A DNA stretch of 64,000 nt from Treponema sp. (GTDB lineage: Bacteria; Spirochaetota; Spirochaetia; Treponematales; Treponemataceae), in NCBI GenBank assembly GCA_024687165.1, contig JAILEY010000056.1, positions 1-64,000 of the forward strand. Reading direction: 5' to 3'. The notes under the pieces are model-generated. The model did not search any database, had not been told where the DNA came from, and saw nothing but the letters and a program-made list of their open reading frames with translations. Each line of letters opens with the position of its first letter. Position 1 is the stretch's first letter. Positions 29,446-38,629 of the stretch are shown piece after piece. Both the position numbers and the translations under genes were made by a program.

Positions 29446-30543
29446 TCAAAAATAATACTTTCTAAAATCAAATATTTTGCCGTCTTTTCGGATGTAACCG
29501 TCAGCTCCATTGTGACCATATTTAAAGGCCGCCATTCCATTATGAAAATCACCGATATCCCAGAAAGACGGTTCTATTATTATCTTTCCTTCATGAGTAA
29601 TTACGCCAATCTTGTCTTCATCATTTTTATAACAGACGCGATACATCCCTTCTCCCATGTAACTTTTTGAAATTACGTCGCAGGATAGTTTCATGTCATC
29701 TGGAATCAGACTTAAATCCAATGGAATTACTGGATCTGTATTTTCAAAAATAAATTCATCAACTCTTTTTGATTCATAGTTTTTATCACCATCAACAATT
29801 TGATTTCTTCTATTTATAAAAAAGTAACCAAATCCCCTGGAAACTTTACAGATTCCATTTTGAAAATCTTCAACAGAAGAATATTCTGGAGAAATTTTTA
29901 TTTCACCATAATAATTGATAAAGCCCCATTTTCCATTGATTTTGATTCGATACAAAGGCTGAGAATCTTCTATTTTTGCATATCCTTCTCCAAACAGTTT
30001 AAGCAGCGGTTCATAATCTTTATCATCACAATGAATATAAGCTGCATAATGATATGTTTTGTCACCGATTTTTTTTATTACATATTTTGATGTACCATCT
30101 ACAACCGGCATATTAGCATTTTCAATCAGCATTGACTTCTTCGGTTTACTTTTTAATATTTTTAATGCATCTGGATTTTGAATTGTTGTATGATTTTTTA
30201 TATCTTTATAGCAATCCCAAAATATAAAATGTATTTCATTTTTCAGATTATATAATGCCGATACATCTAATATTCCATTGTCAATATTTACACTAATCGT
30301 TACAGAGCAGTAATCTGAATCTTTAATTAATTCATTCAGTTCCTGTTCAACTTTATCAAAAAATTTTTTATTAAAATAAAACGAATCAAAACCAAATGCA
30401 TTTGTCCTTTTTATTTCTTCTACAAATAGATTCTGACTTTCCTCAAAAGAAAATATCATTTCAGTTTTTTCTTTTTTACAGCCCGAAAATACTGCTAGAC
30501 TCATAAAAGTTAAAACAAAAATTATTTTTATTTTTTTTATCAT
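29446..30543 (-). CDS. WG-repeat-containing lipoprotein
   Basis: Internal ATG at 30543 preceded by GGAG; lipobox 'MSLAVFSGC'; WG repeats 'INGKWGFINYYGEIKISPEYSSVEDFQNG', 'KIGVITHEGKIIIEPSFWDIGDFHNGMAAF'. Confidence 0.75.
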   Translation of the reverse strand: MIKKIKIIFVLTFMSLAVFSGCKKEKTEMIFSFEESQNLFVEEIKRTNAFGFDSFYFNKKFFDKVEQELNELIKDSDYCSVTISVNIDNGILDVSALYNLKNEIHFIFWDCYKDIKNHTTIQNPDALKILKSKPKKSMLIENANMPVVDGTSKYVIKKIGDKTYHYAAYIHCDDKDYEPLLKLFGEGYAKIEDSQPLYRIKINGKWGFINYYGEIKISPEYSSVEDFQNGICKVSRGFGYFFINRRNQIVDGDKNYESKRVDEFIFENTDPVIPLDLSLIPDDMKLSCDVISKSYMGEGMYRVCYKNDEDKIGVITHEGKIIIEPSFWDIGDFHNGMAAFKYGHNGADGYIRKDGKIFDFRKYYF

Positions 30544-30795
30544 GACTTTTCTCCAAATACAAAAATTATCCCAATTTTCTCCCAACATAGCAATAGATTT
30601 TTTAATGCTGATGATTATAATATCATTCACATTCAGAGTTTTAGCAATCCTAATTGCATCAACAGCAAAAGGTTGAGAATTACGTTCTATTGCGCGGTTA
30701 ATTCGAGCAACAGGTACATCAATCTTATACGCAAGTTCTTTCCTCGAAAGCCCCTGATAATCTAATTCATAACAAACTTTTTCCCAAAAAGACAT
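30544..30795 (-). CDS. XRE-type helix-turn-helix segment, in frame with the downstream lipoprotein (single 449-codon ORF 29446..30795)
   Basis: 'MSFWEKVCYELDYQGLSRKELAYKIDVPVARINRAIERNSQPFAVDAIRIAKTLNVNDI' XRE HTH pattern; no stop before the lipoprotein start. Confidence 0.65.
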
Positions 30796-30950
30796 GATTT
30801 ATAATATGAACTTCTGTCGCATACTTTCTTTAAAATATAACTTATGTTACTATTATTTACAAAACGACTATAGTTACCGCTACAAAATATATTTAACTTT
30901 TGTCGTTCTTTTAGACCTCTGTACGTCAATTTCTAAAAGGAATATCAAAA

Positions 30951-33371
30951 ATGTCTTTATACGAAGAATTACAAAATGCAACCTCAGAAGAAGATGTAAA
31001 AGATTTATACATTAAAGCCTTAAAATTAAAGGGCTATCAGAAAAATCTGATTGACATACAGACAAAAGAAGTTTGGTTTGAAGCAAAAGTTGGTGCGAAA
31101 AATACAACTTATGCAATGTTTACACAGCTTTTATTTTATGTGAACCGCGCATTAAAAGATGGTGAATATATACCTCCTTTTTTATGTGTTATTGACAGTG
31201 TAAAAGCTGCATTAATGAAAACGGAAGTTGCACTGCCTCTGTTAAATGACAAATCAATAAAAATAAAATGGGGAAAATCTGCAAGCGATGTAACGCAAGA
31301 CGCTCTTGATAAAGTCAGTCAATTTATAGGAACGCATTTTGTTTCGTACAATATTCAAAACAATGAAAATGAATTTATTGAAGCCGTTCATAATGCCATT
31401 GAACACGGAGAAATTCTAAGAACCCAAATTACACCGGACAATTTAAAGCAGGTATTTGATAAATGGGTCGATATGATAGGTAAAGAAATAAAAGGTGTTG
31501 CACCAGAAGATTTTGCTCTTTTATTCTATGCCGACACGATGAACGATGGAACGGTCAGCACGCACGAAAATCTTCCAGCGGAACTTCTGCATAAAGGTAC
31601 GAAACCTGTATTTTCATTAAATGGCAAACTATATGAACTTGGCAGTGTTGAAGGTTATAGAAAGTTTTGGGCAATTTTCGACCGTCCGCCGAAAGAAGAA
31701 TATAGAAACTATTTGCTTGAAAGACGGGATACTCTCATTCCGTATGACGAACGAAGTTTCAAAGGTGCATATTACACTCCTCTTAAAGTTGTTGATAAGG
31801 CTTATGAACTTTTAAATAAAACTTTAGGCGACGGCTGGCAAAAAGAATATATTGTCTGGGATATGTGCTGTGGAGTTGGAAACCTTGAAACAAAACATTC
31901 AAATGCACGTAACATTTATATGAGTACGCTTGATCAGGCTGATGTAGATGTTATGAAAGCTGCAAAAACTTGTGTTGCTGCGCAAAGATTCCAATATGAT
32001 TATTTAAATGATGACATTACAGATGACGGAAAAATTGATTATTCTCTTACAAATAAAATTCCTCAGAGTTTGCAAAAGATTATTACTGATTCAAAAATCG
32101 GAAAAAAGAAAGTTTTGGTATTGATTAATCCGCCTTATGCCGAAGCAGCTACCGCTGACAATACTGCAAAAGGAGCTGATTCAGAAGTAAGTAAAAAAGG
32201 AGTATCATCAGAAAACAAAATTACAAAACTAATGGATAGCGGTTTTGCTAAAAGAGAATTATTTATTCAATTTGTTGCAAGAATTTCAAGGGAAATTCCA
32301 AATGCTGTCTTGGCAATGTTTTCAAAATTAAAATATATAAATGCTCCAAATTTTGAAGATTTTAGGAATACTTGGAATGCAGAATATTTAGATGGTTTTG
32401 TCGTTCATTCTAAATCTTTTGAAGGATTAGCAGGAGACTTTCCAATAGGCTTTCTTATTTGGAAAACTGGTAAAAATGTGAAACAAAAACAGATTAATGA
32501 AGTATCATGTGAAGTCTTAGATAAAAATGCTATACCTATAGGTAATAAAAGCTTCTTTAATATTTCTTCTGATAATTTATTGAATAATTGGATAGAAAGA
32601 TCAAAGCCTAATAAGGAACTTATTATTCCATTAAAAAATGCTATTACTCCTGCAACAAATACAAAAGATGTTCGTGGTTCAAAAGGTGTAGATGATTGGA
32701 TTGCATGCATGATGTGTAAAGGAAATGATCTTCAAAATGCAGGTCAATCAACAGCCCTTTTTTCTTCTGGGTATGGAAGTGCAGGAGCATTTTTCGTGAC
32801 AAAGAAATTACTTTGGAAAGCTGCTATTATTTTTACTGTACGAAAAATAATTTCACATACATGGTTAAATGATAGAGATCAATTTTTACAACCAAATAAA
32901 GAGCTATCTGAAGAATTTAAAAATGATTGTTTAATATGGATGCTCTTTAATGGTTCTAATCTGACAGCCAGTGCAAATGATTTGGAATGGGACGGTAAAA
33001 AATGGAGTATCGTAAATCATTTCATCCCATTCACGGAAACAGAAGTAAATGCAAACGATCGTTTTGAAAGTGACTTTATGGTTCAATACATGCAGAATAA
33101 GACTTTTTCTGCAGAGGCTCTAAATGTGCTAGAGGAAGGCAAAAAAATATGGCGAAAATATTTTGAGCTTGATCTAAATCATGCAATCAGGGATGAATTA
33201 AAATTGAACCGTGCTGATGTTGGCTGGTATCAGATTCGACAAGCTATAAAAAGATACAATGAAAATGGAGAAAATGTTCCCGTAAAATTTGATGACTTTG
33301 AAAAGGCTTATGATGAATTGTCAGAAAAGTTGCATCCGCAAGTATATGAATATGGATTCTTAAAAGCATAA
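30951..33371 (+). CDS. N6-adenine DNA methyltransferase / putative single-chain Type IIG-like restriction-modification enzyme
   Basis: SAM motif region 'YIVWDMCCGVGNLET', catalytic 'LVLINPPY'; N-terminal 'DIQTKEVWFEAKVG' could be PD-(D/E)xK. Confidence 0.8.
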   Translation: MSLYEELQNATSEEDVKDLYIKALKLKGYQKNLIDIQTKEVWFEAKVGAKNTTYAMFTQLLFYVNRALKDGEYIPPFLCVIDSVKAALMKTEVALPLLNDKSIKIKWGKSASDVTQDALDKVSQFIGTHFVSYNIQNNENEFIEAVHNAIEHGEILRTQITPDNLKQVFDKWVDMIGKEIKGVAPEDFALLFYADTMNDGTVSTHENLPAELLHKGTKPVFSLNGKLYELGSVEGYRKFWAIFDRPPKEEYRNYLLERRDTLIPYDERSFKGAYYTPLKVVDKAYELLNKTLGDGWQKEYIVWDMCCGVGNLETKHSNARNIYMSTLDQADVDVMKAAKTCVAAQRFQYDYLNDDITDDGKIDYSLTNKIPQSLQKIITDSKIGKKKVLVLINPPYAEAATADNTAKGADSEVSKKGVSSENKITKLMDSGFAKRELFIQFVARISREIPNAVLAMFSKLKYINAPNFEDFRNTWNAEYLDGFVVHSKSFEGLAGDFPIGFLIWKTGKNVKQKQINEVSCEVLDKNAIPIGNKSFFNISSDNLLNNWIERSKPNKELIIPLKNAITPATNTKDVRGSKGVDDWIACMMCKGNDLQNAGQSTALFSSGYGSAGAFFVTKKLLWKAAIIFTVRKIISHTWLNDRDQFLQPNKELSEEFKNDCLIWMLFNGSNLTASANDLEWDGKKWSIVNHFIPFTETEVNANDRFESDFMVQYMQNKTFSAEALNVLEEGKKIWRKYFELDLNHAIRDELKLNRADVGWYQIRQAIKRYNENGENVPVKFDDFEKAYDELSEKLHPQVYEYGFLKA

Positions 33372-33397
33372 AAAATCAGCATTTTGTATGCATATCA

Positions 33398-33549
33398 GTT
33401 TCTCGGCGTGAAACAAAGTGTTTCTCCGTATGAAACAGAGTGTTTCTCCATATGAAACAAAGTGTTTCATCCGTATGAAACAGAGTGTTTCTCCATATGA
33501 AACAAAGTGTTTCATACGTATGAAACAGAGTGTTCCATACGTATGAAAC
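33398..33549. repeat. Seven-unit 22-23 bp palindromic tandem repeat array between convergent genes
   Basis: Units GTTTC(A)TCCRTATGAAACARAGT starting at 33398, 33420, 33442, 33464, 33487, 33509 and 33532. Confidence 0.95.
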
Positions 33550-33561
33550 TGATTTTTCAAA

Positions 33562-33993
33562 TTAATGCCAGAACAATTCCTGCGTGAATCTTGAATAGAC
33601 AGGCTCGGTTTCTATGCCGTTTTTCATGAATATTACCCTGATTTTCTGCCGGGATTCAGGGGTAACCGGGAGTTCTTCCCTGAAAAAACGGTAATATTTT
33701 GTGCGGCCGAATTCACTTAAAATCTGAGACTTTATCTTTTTTGCCGCATCGAATGGAATGTCGGAGAAGAGATTTTTTATGCCCCATGCCAGGGTTACGG
33801 CTTCACAAGAATTAAACATCCTGCACCCGTCCGTATCCTTTTCATATTTCTTAGGATTTACAACACGGATTGAAAGCTCATCACTTTTTTCATCAAGTTC
33901 CTTGTAGCATAAATAACGCAGACATTTTTCCGCCTTTTTGCATGAATCATTCTGGCAGTAACAATAGTCAAGAGGTTTAGTATCTGAAAACAT
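33562..33993 (-). CDS. Hypothetical protein with N-terminal cysteine cluster (DUF6078-like)
   Basis: 'CYCQNDSCKKAEKCLRYLCY' pattern remembered from DUF6078-type proteins; complete ORF. Confidence 0.6.
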   Translation of the reverse strand: MFSDTKPLDYCYCQNDSCKKAEKCLRYLCYKELDEKSDELSIRVVNPKKYEKDTDGCRMFNSCEAVTLAWGIKNLFSDIPFDAAKKIKSQILSEFGRTKYYRFFREELPVTPESRQKIRVIFMKNGIETEPVYSRFTQELFWH

Positions 33994-34048
33994 GATTCAT
34001 TATATCACAGAAGGAAGATGTTGAAAAATGAGGCATCCTTTAATCATT

Positions 34049-34171
34049 TTATTTTTCCAGATCAAGCTCCATAACGTCATAAAAGCTGCACTTGAGGACT
34101 TTTGCAAGGGACTCACCACCTCGTGACAATATTTTACTTAGAGAATATAATCTTTCCGTAACTGCAGAAAA
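34049..34171 (-). pseudogene. C-terminal remnant of an HTH (XRE)-like regulator
   Basis: Stop-bounded frame, no start: FSAVTERLYSLSKILSRGGESLAKVLKCSFYDVMELDLEK*. Confidence 0.45.
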
Positions 34172-34203
34172 TCAGCAGTAAAAAAAGGAGACGGAGTATC
34201 AAA

Positions 34204-34917
34204 ATGAAAAAAATTATTTTATCAGCAATTACAGCTTTATGTATTACTTTAAGCGTTTCTCCAGAAAATACTCATGCACTTTTTAATAAAAATGATGTTA
34301 ATGCTTTTGACCGCCAGTTCATTACCAGCTACAACAAAAAGCTCGATGATGTTTCAACTGTATTGTCTATTGCCCAGCTGATGTCACCCTCTCTTCTTGT
34401 TATTGTTCCGACTTTTACAGGGGAATACAAATGGGATAAAGACGGCTGGATTAATGCAGGAAAACTCGGCGTTATGTACACTGAATCTTTTGTAACTGGT
34501 CTTGCCCTTAAGGAGCTTGCAAAATATCTTATAGAAAGAAAGCGTCCTTATATGTACAAAGACGGCTGGCCTTTAGATGAATACAAAAAAGACGGTGAAT
34601 GGAACGAATCATTTTTTTCAGGGCACACAACTTACGCATTTACGGCTGCATCTTTTACAAGCTATGCCTTCTGCAAAATGTATCCTGAATCAGACTTTAA
34701 AATTCCAGTCATTGCTTCTTCTTTTGCACTGGCAACAACTGTAGGAATCATGAGGGTTTCAAGCGGCTGTCATTTTGTTACTGATGTTTTAGTCGGTGCT
34801 GCAGTCGGAACTATTTCAGGCTTTCTTGTTCCATTTCTTCAGTATGATTGTCTGATTGGGGATAATGCTTCACTTCATGCAAGTCCAACAAATCTTTCTT
34901 TCAGCTTTAAATTTTAA
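34204..34917 (+). CDS. PAP2 family phosphatase
   Basis: 'KYLIERKRPYMY', 'SFFSGHTTYAFTAA', 'RVSSGCHFVTDVLVGAAVG'. Confidence 0.93.
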   Translation: MKKIILSAITALCITLSVSPENTHALFNKNDVNAFDRQFITSYNKKLDDVSTVLSIAQLMSPSLLVIVPTFTGEYKWDKDGWINAGKLGVMYTESFVTGLALKELAKYLIERKRPYMYKDGWPLDEYKKDGEWNESFFSGHTTYAFTAASFTSYAFCKMYPESDFKIPVIASSFALATTVGIMRVSSGCHFVTDVLVGAAVGTISGFLVPFLQYDCLIGDNASLHASPTNLSFSFKF

Positions 34918-35026
34918 TATTTTAATTTTTTGATTTACTACAAAATATGCTTTATAATTATAAGTACAAAACAGATTTTAAAAACTGATTTAATAACAGA
35001 CTTTTAAAATATCGGAGGAACATATT

Positions 35027-36679
35027 ATGAAGCATATTACAATTAAATTTGCAGACGGCTCTAAAATGGAGCTTGAAAACGAAATCCGTCCGCTGATGTT
35101 CAAGGAAAAACTTCAGACTGAAGAGAAAAAACTTCTTGCAGTAAAAGTAAATAATGAAATTGCATCTCTTGATTCATTCATAAACATTAACGCTACAGTT
35201 GAACCGATTTATGCTGATTCAAAGGAAGGTGCTTCTATTTACAGAAGATCACTCTGCTTTCTTTTGGGATGTGCTGCAAATAAACTTTTCCCAGGCGTAA
35301 GGCTTCTTGTAGGTCACAGTCTCGGCTACGGCTATTACTACACCCTTGAAACGGGAAGTCCTCTTACAAAAGAGCAGATTAATTCTCTTAAAGAAGAAAT
35401 GACTCGTCTTGTAAAGGAAGACAAAATAATCAACACAGATTACATTTCTTATGAAGAAGCCTGTACACTCTTTGAAAAACTCGGACTTGCAGAAACACGT
35501 AAGCAGTTAAACTACAGATGTCCTGCAAAAATCCAGATCAACAGTCTTGAGGATTTCTCTGACCTGTATTTTGCACCTCTTGTTGGAACTACAGGACTTC
35601 TTGATGTATTCGACCTCATGCAGTATCAGGACGGCTTCCTCTTAAGATTCCCAACACATACTGACAGCACAAAGCTCCCTGAATTTGAAGATCAGCCTAA
35701 GCTCTTTAACATCTACAAGAAATACAAGGAATGGGGAAAAAGGCTGAATGTAACTTCTGCAGCAAGCTTGAATCAGCTTATTCATGACAGAAAAGTTAAC
35801 GGTTTTATCAATGTTGCAGAAACTTTGCAGACAAAAGCTATTTCTGAAATTGCAGATCAGATTGCCGCAAAGAAAACAGCAAAGGTTGTTTTGATTGCAG
35901 GACCTTCTTCTTCAGGTAAAACAACTACAAGTAAAAAGCTTTCACTTCAGCTTGAAGCTCTCGGTTACAATCCGAAAGTAATCAGTCTGGACAATTACTA
36001 TGTAAACAGAGACAGAACTCCCCGTGATGAAAACGGCGAATATGATTACGAATGTCTTGAATCTCTTGATGTTGAGCTTTTGAACCAGAACCTTGTAGAT
36101 CTTTTTGCTGATAAAGAAATCAAGCTTCCATCATATGACTTTAAGGCCGGTCAGTGTTACTACAAGGGTGACACAATGCGTCTTGAAGAAAACGATATTC
36201 TTGTCATGGAAGGAATTCACGGGCTTAATGATAAGCTTACTCCTCTTGTACCAAATGAAAAGAAATTCAAGATTTACCTGAGTGCATTAACACAGCTTAA
36301 TCTTGATGACCACAACAGAATTTCTACAAGTGACAACCGCCTTATCCGAAGAATTGTACGTGACAGCCAGTTCCGCGGAAAGAGTGCCGCAGATACAATT
36401 GCAATGTGGGACAGTGTTCAGCGTGGTGAAAGACTTCACATCTTCCCGTTCCAGAACAATGCAGACGCAATGCTCAATACAGCACTTGATTATGAGCTTG
36501 CAGTTCTTAAAGTTTATGCTGATCCACTTTTAAGGTGCGTAACACCAATGCAGAAAGAATACGGAGAAGCAAGCAGACTTTTGCAGTTCTTAAGCGGTAT
36601 TTCAACAATTCCTGCAGCGGCTGTTCCAAATCAGTCTATCATCCGCGAATTTATTGGAGGAAGTGCATTTAAGTATTAA
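35027..36679 (+). CDS. Nucleoside (uridine-like) kinase fused to TGS and ThrRS-type second additional domains
   Basis: TGS-like N-term, 'GVRLLVGHSLGYGYYYTLE' SAD-like, P-loop 'VVLIAGPSSSGKTTTSKKL', 'SLDNYYVNRDRTPRDENGEYDYE'. Confidence 0.9.
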   Translation: MKHITIKFADGSKMELENEIRPLMFKEKLQTEEKKLLAVKVNNEIASLDSFININATVEPIYADSKEGASIYRRSLCFLLGCAANKLFPGVRLLVGHSLGYGYYYTLETGSPLTKEQINSLKEEMTRLVKEDKIINTDYISYEEACTLFEKLGLAETRKQLNYRCPAKIQINSLEDFSDLYFAPLVGTTGLLDVFDLMQYQDGFLLRFPTHTDSTKLPEFEDQPKLFNIYKKYKEWGKRLNVTSAASLNQLIHDRKVNGFINVAETLQTKAISEIADQIAAKKTAKVVLIAGPSSSGKTTTSKKLSLQLEALGYNPKVISLDNYYVNRDRTPRDENGEYDYECLESLDVELLNQNLVDLFADKEIKLPSYDFKAGQCYYKGDTMRLEENDILVMEGIHGLNDKLTPLVPNEKKFKIYLSALTQLNLDDHNRISTSDNRLIRRIVRDSQFRGKSAADTIAMWDSVQRGERLHIFPFQNNADAMLNTALDYELAVLKVYADPLLRCVTPMQKEYGEASRLLQFLSGISTIPAAAVPNQSIIREFIGGSAFKY

Positions 36680-36719
36680 TCAAAAAATATTTGAATTACA
36701 CTTTTAAAAGATTAATCAG

Positions 36720-36757
36720 TCCGGGTTTCTGTAAATCAGTAATCCGGATTTTTTTTA
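36720..36757 (+). terminator. Intrinsic terminator downstream of the TGS-kinase gene
   Basis: TCCGGGTTTCTG TAAA TCAGTAATCCGGA followed by T run. Confidence 0.75.
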
Positions 36758-37183
36758 TTCTCTGTAGCTTTGTGCAGTTACTACGTCATCCATGACATTT
36801 TCTTCCTGCTTCTGGAATTCCTTGTGCCATTCTTTTAGTTTATTTTCTTTTAATTTTTCAAGGACTTTTACATTCTGCATGCACTTTCTTACAACTTCAC
36901 GTTTTTCTTCTGCAACAAGTTCAAGCTTTGCCATTTCTTCAAGGCACTCTTCTTTTTTCTGATCAAGCATGTAAAAATAATTCTGCAGCTGATTCATTAC
37001 CATTATGTTTGAATCAGTATTAAACTCTTTTGTTGATGAGATTTTTTTTACGGCAATAGCTTCAAGTTTCTGCTGAATCTGAGCAATCTGAGCGTTAACC
37101 TTTCCAAGTTCAGCTTCCGCCTGACTCTGCTCAAAGCGCCGCAATTCGAGAATTTTTTCCATTGAAAACTTGAACTTTTTCAT
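36755..37183 (-). CDS. fliJ: Flagellar export protein FliJ
   Basis: Short coiled-coil 'FKFSMEKILELRRFEQSQAEAELGKV', directly after fliI. Confidence 0.88.
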   Translation of the reverse strand: MKKFKFSMEKILELRRFEQSQAEAELGKVNAQIAQIQQKLEAIAVKKISSTKEFNTDSNIMVMNQLQNYFYMLDQKKEECLEEMAKLELVAEEKREVVRKCMQNVKVLEKLKENKLKEWHKEFQKQEENVMDDVVTAQSYRE

Positions 37184-37187
37184 TTAA

Positions 37188-38540
37188 TTACAACGCAGGC
37201 TGTTCTACAAATTCTTCCTGAGGAATTTCAATTCCGCTTAATTCAGAAAGCTTTGTGAGAGTATCTTCAATAGATAAATGATCACTTTCTTCCTGACAAA
37301 GGAATTCTTCAACAGGAGCGTGATGGTCAATCGCTTCGTCAACCTCAAGAGAATTTCCCTTTTGATAAACGCCGGCAACAATCATTTCTTCCTGTTCTTT
37401 ATAAGTTGCAATCCATTTTTTTACGCGGGTTGCAGCTTTAAGTGTATTCTTTCCAGAAACTCTTTTTGAAAGACGACTTATGCTTTTTAAAACATCAATT
37501 GCAGGATAATGCTGTTTAGATGCAAGGTCACGGCTTAATACAATATGTCCGTCCAGAGTACCGCGAACTTTATCCGTAATAGGTTCATCCATGTCGTCGC
37601 CGTCAACAAGAACTGTATAAAAAGCTGTAATGGAACCTTTGTCATTTGTACCAGTGCGCTCAAGAAGCTTTGGCAGCATATCAAAAACACTTGGAGGATA
37701 TCCGCGCTGAGCCGGAGGTTCACCTGTAGCAAGTCCGATTTCACGCTGAGCATGAGCAAATCGTGTAACACTATCGAACATCAGCATTACGTCTTTTCCC
37801 TGATCACGGAAATATTCTGCAATTGCTGTAGTTACATATGCCGCACGCAGACGGGCAATTGAAGGCTGATCTGAAGTTGCAACAACTAAAACAGAGCGCT
37901 TAAGTCCTTCTTCTCCAAGGTCGCGGTTTATAAAGTCCAGAACTTCACGTCCACGTTCACCGATAAGTCCAATTACGTTTACATCAGCATCTGTATTTCT
38001 TGCAATCATTGAAAGAAGAGTTGATTTTCCTACACCAGAGCCTGCAAAAATTCCAAGACGCTGCCCCTTTCCTACTGTAAGAAGAGAATCAATTGCACGC
38101 ACACCGGTTTTAATTCTTCTGTTTACCGGAGCTCTTTCCATTGGATTTGGAGGAGATGCAAGAGCCGGATAATAAGTTTCAGGAAGAATGTCTCCCCTGC
38201 CGTCATAAGGATGTCCTGTTGCATCAATTACGCGTCCAAGGAGCTGAGGTCCAACAGGTACTTCAAGTACGTGTCCCGAAGCAATTACGCGTGAGCCTAC
38301 TTCAATTCCTTTTGTTTCACCGTAAGCCATCATGCGGACAACTTTATCCTCAAGGCCTACAACTTCTGCCATGACTGTTGTTTTAAGACTAGGTATTTCT
38401 ATTGTACAGATTTCACCGATTACAGAACGAGGTCCCGTTGATTCAATCATGAGACCTTTTACGGCAACTACAGAGCCTGTGTATTTAATCGGTTCAACAC
38501 GTTCTACGTTTGTAATGTATTTATCAAAAAAAGATTCCAT
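37188..38540 (-). CDS. fliI: Flagellum-specific ATP synthase FliI
   Basis: 'GIFAGSGVGKSTLLSMIARNTDADVNVIGLIGERGREV', 'MFDSVTRFAHAQREIGLATGEPPAQRGYPPSVF'. Confidence 0.97.
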   Translation of the reverse strand: MESFFDKYITNVERVEPIKYTGSVVAVKGLMIESTGPRSVIGEICTIEIPSLKTTVMAEVVGLEDKVVRMMAYGETKGIEVGSRVIASGHVLEVPVGPQLLGRVIDATGHPYDGRGDILPETYYPALASPPNPMERAPVNRRIKTGVRAIDSLLTVGKGQRLGIFAGSGVGKSTLLSMIARNTDADVNVIGLIGERGREVLDFINRDLGEEGLKRSVLVVATSDQPSIARLRAAYVTTAIAEYFRDQGKDVMLMFDSVTRFAHAQREIGLATGEPPAQRGYPPSVFDMLPKLLERTGTNDKGSITAFYTVLVDGDDMDEPITDKVRGTLDGHIVLSRDLASKQHYPAIDVLKSISRLSKRVSGKNTLKAATRVKKWIATYKEQEEMIVAGVYQKGNSLEVDEAIDHHAPVEEFLCQEESDHLSIEDTLTKLSELSGIEIPQEEFVEQPAL

Positions 38541-38629
38541 TTTCCCCCACCCTGAAAATGAAAATATAAATTTAAAAACGCTGACTCAAAAAAGATTTTT
38601 AAATCAGCATTCAAATTGATTTTAAATTA

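Noticed and set aside
33398-33549. CRISPR array
   Set aside because: Units are contiguous 22-23 bp palindromes with no unique spacers, and no cas genes are present.
33360-33560. Minus-strand 66-aa ORF (MKNQFHTYGTLCFIRMKHFVSYGETLCFIR...)
   Set aside because: It is just the translation of the tandem palindromic array.
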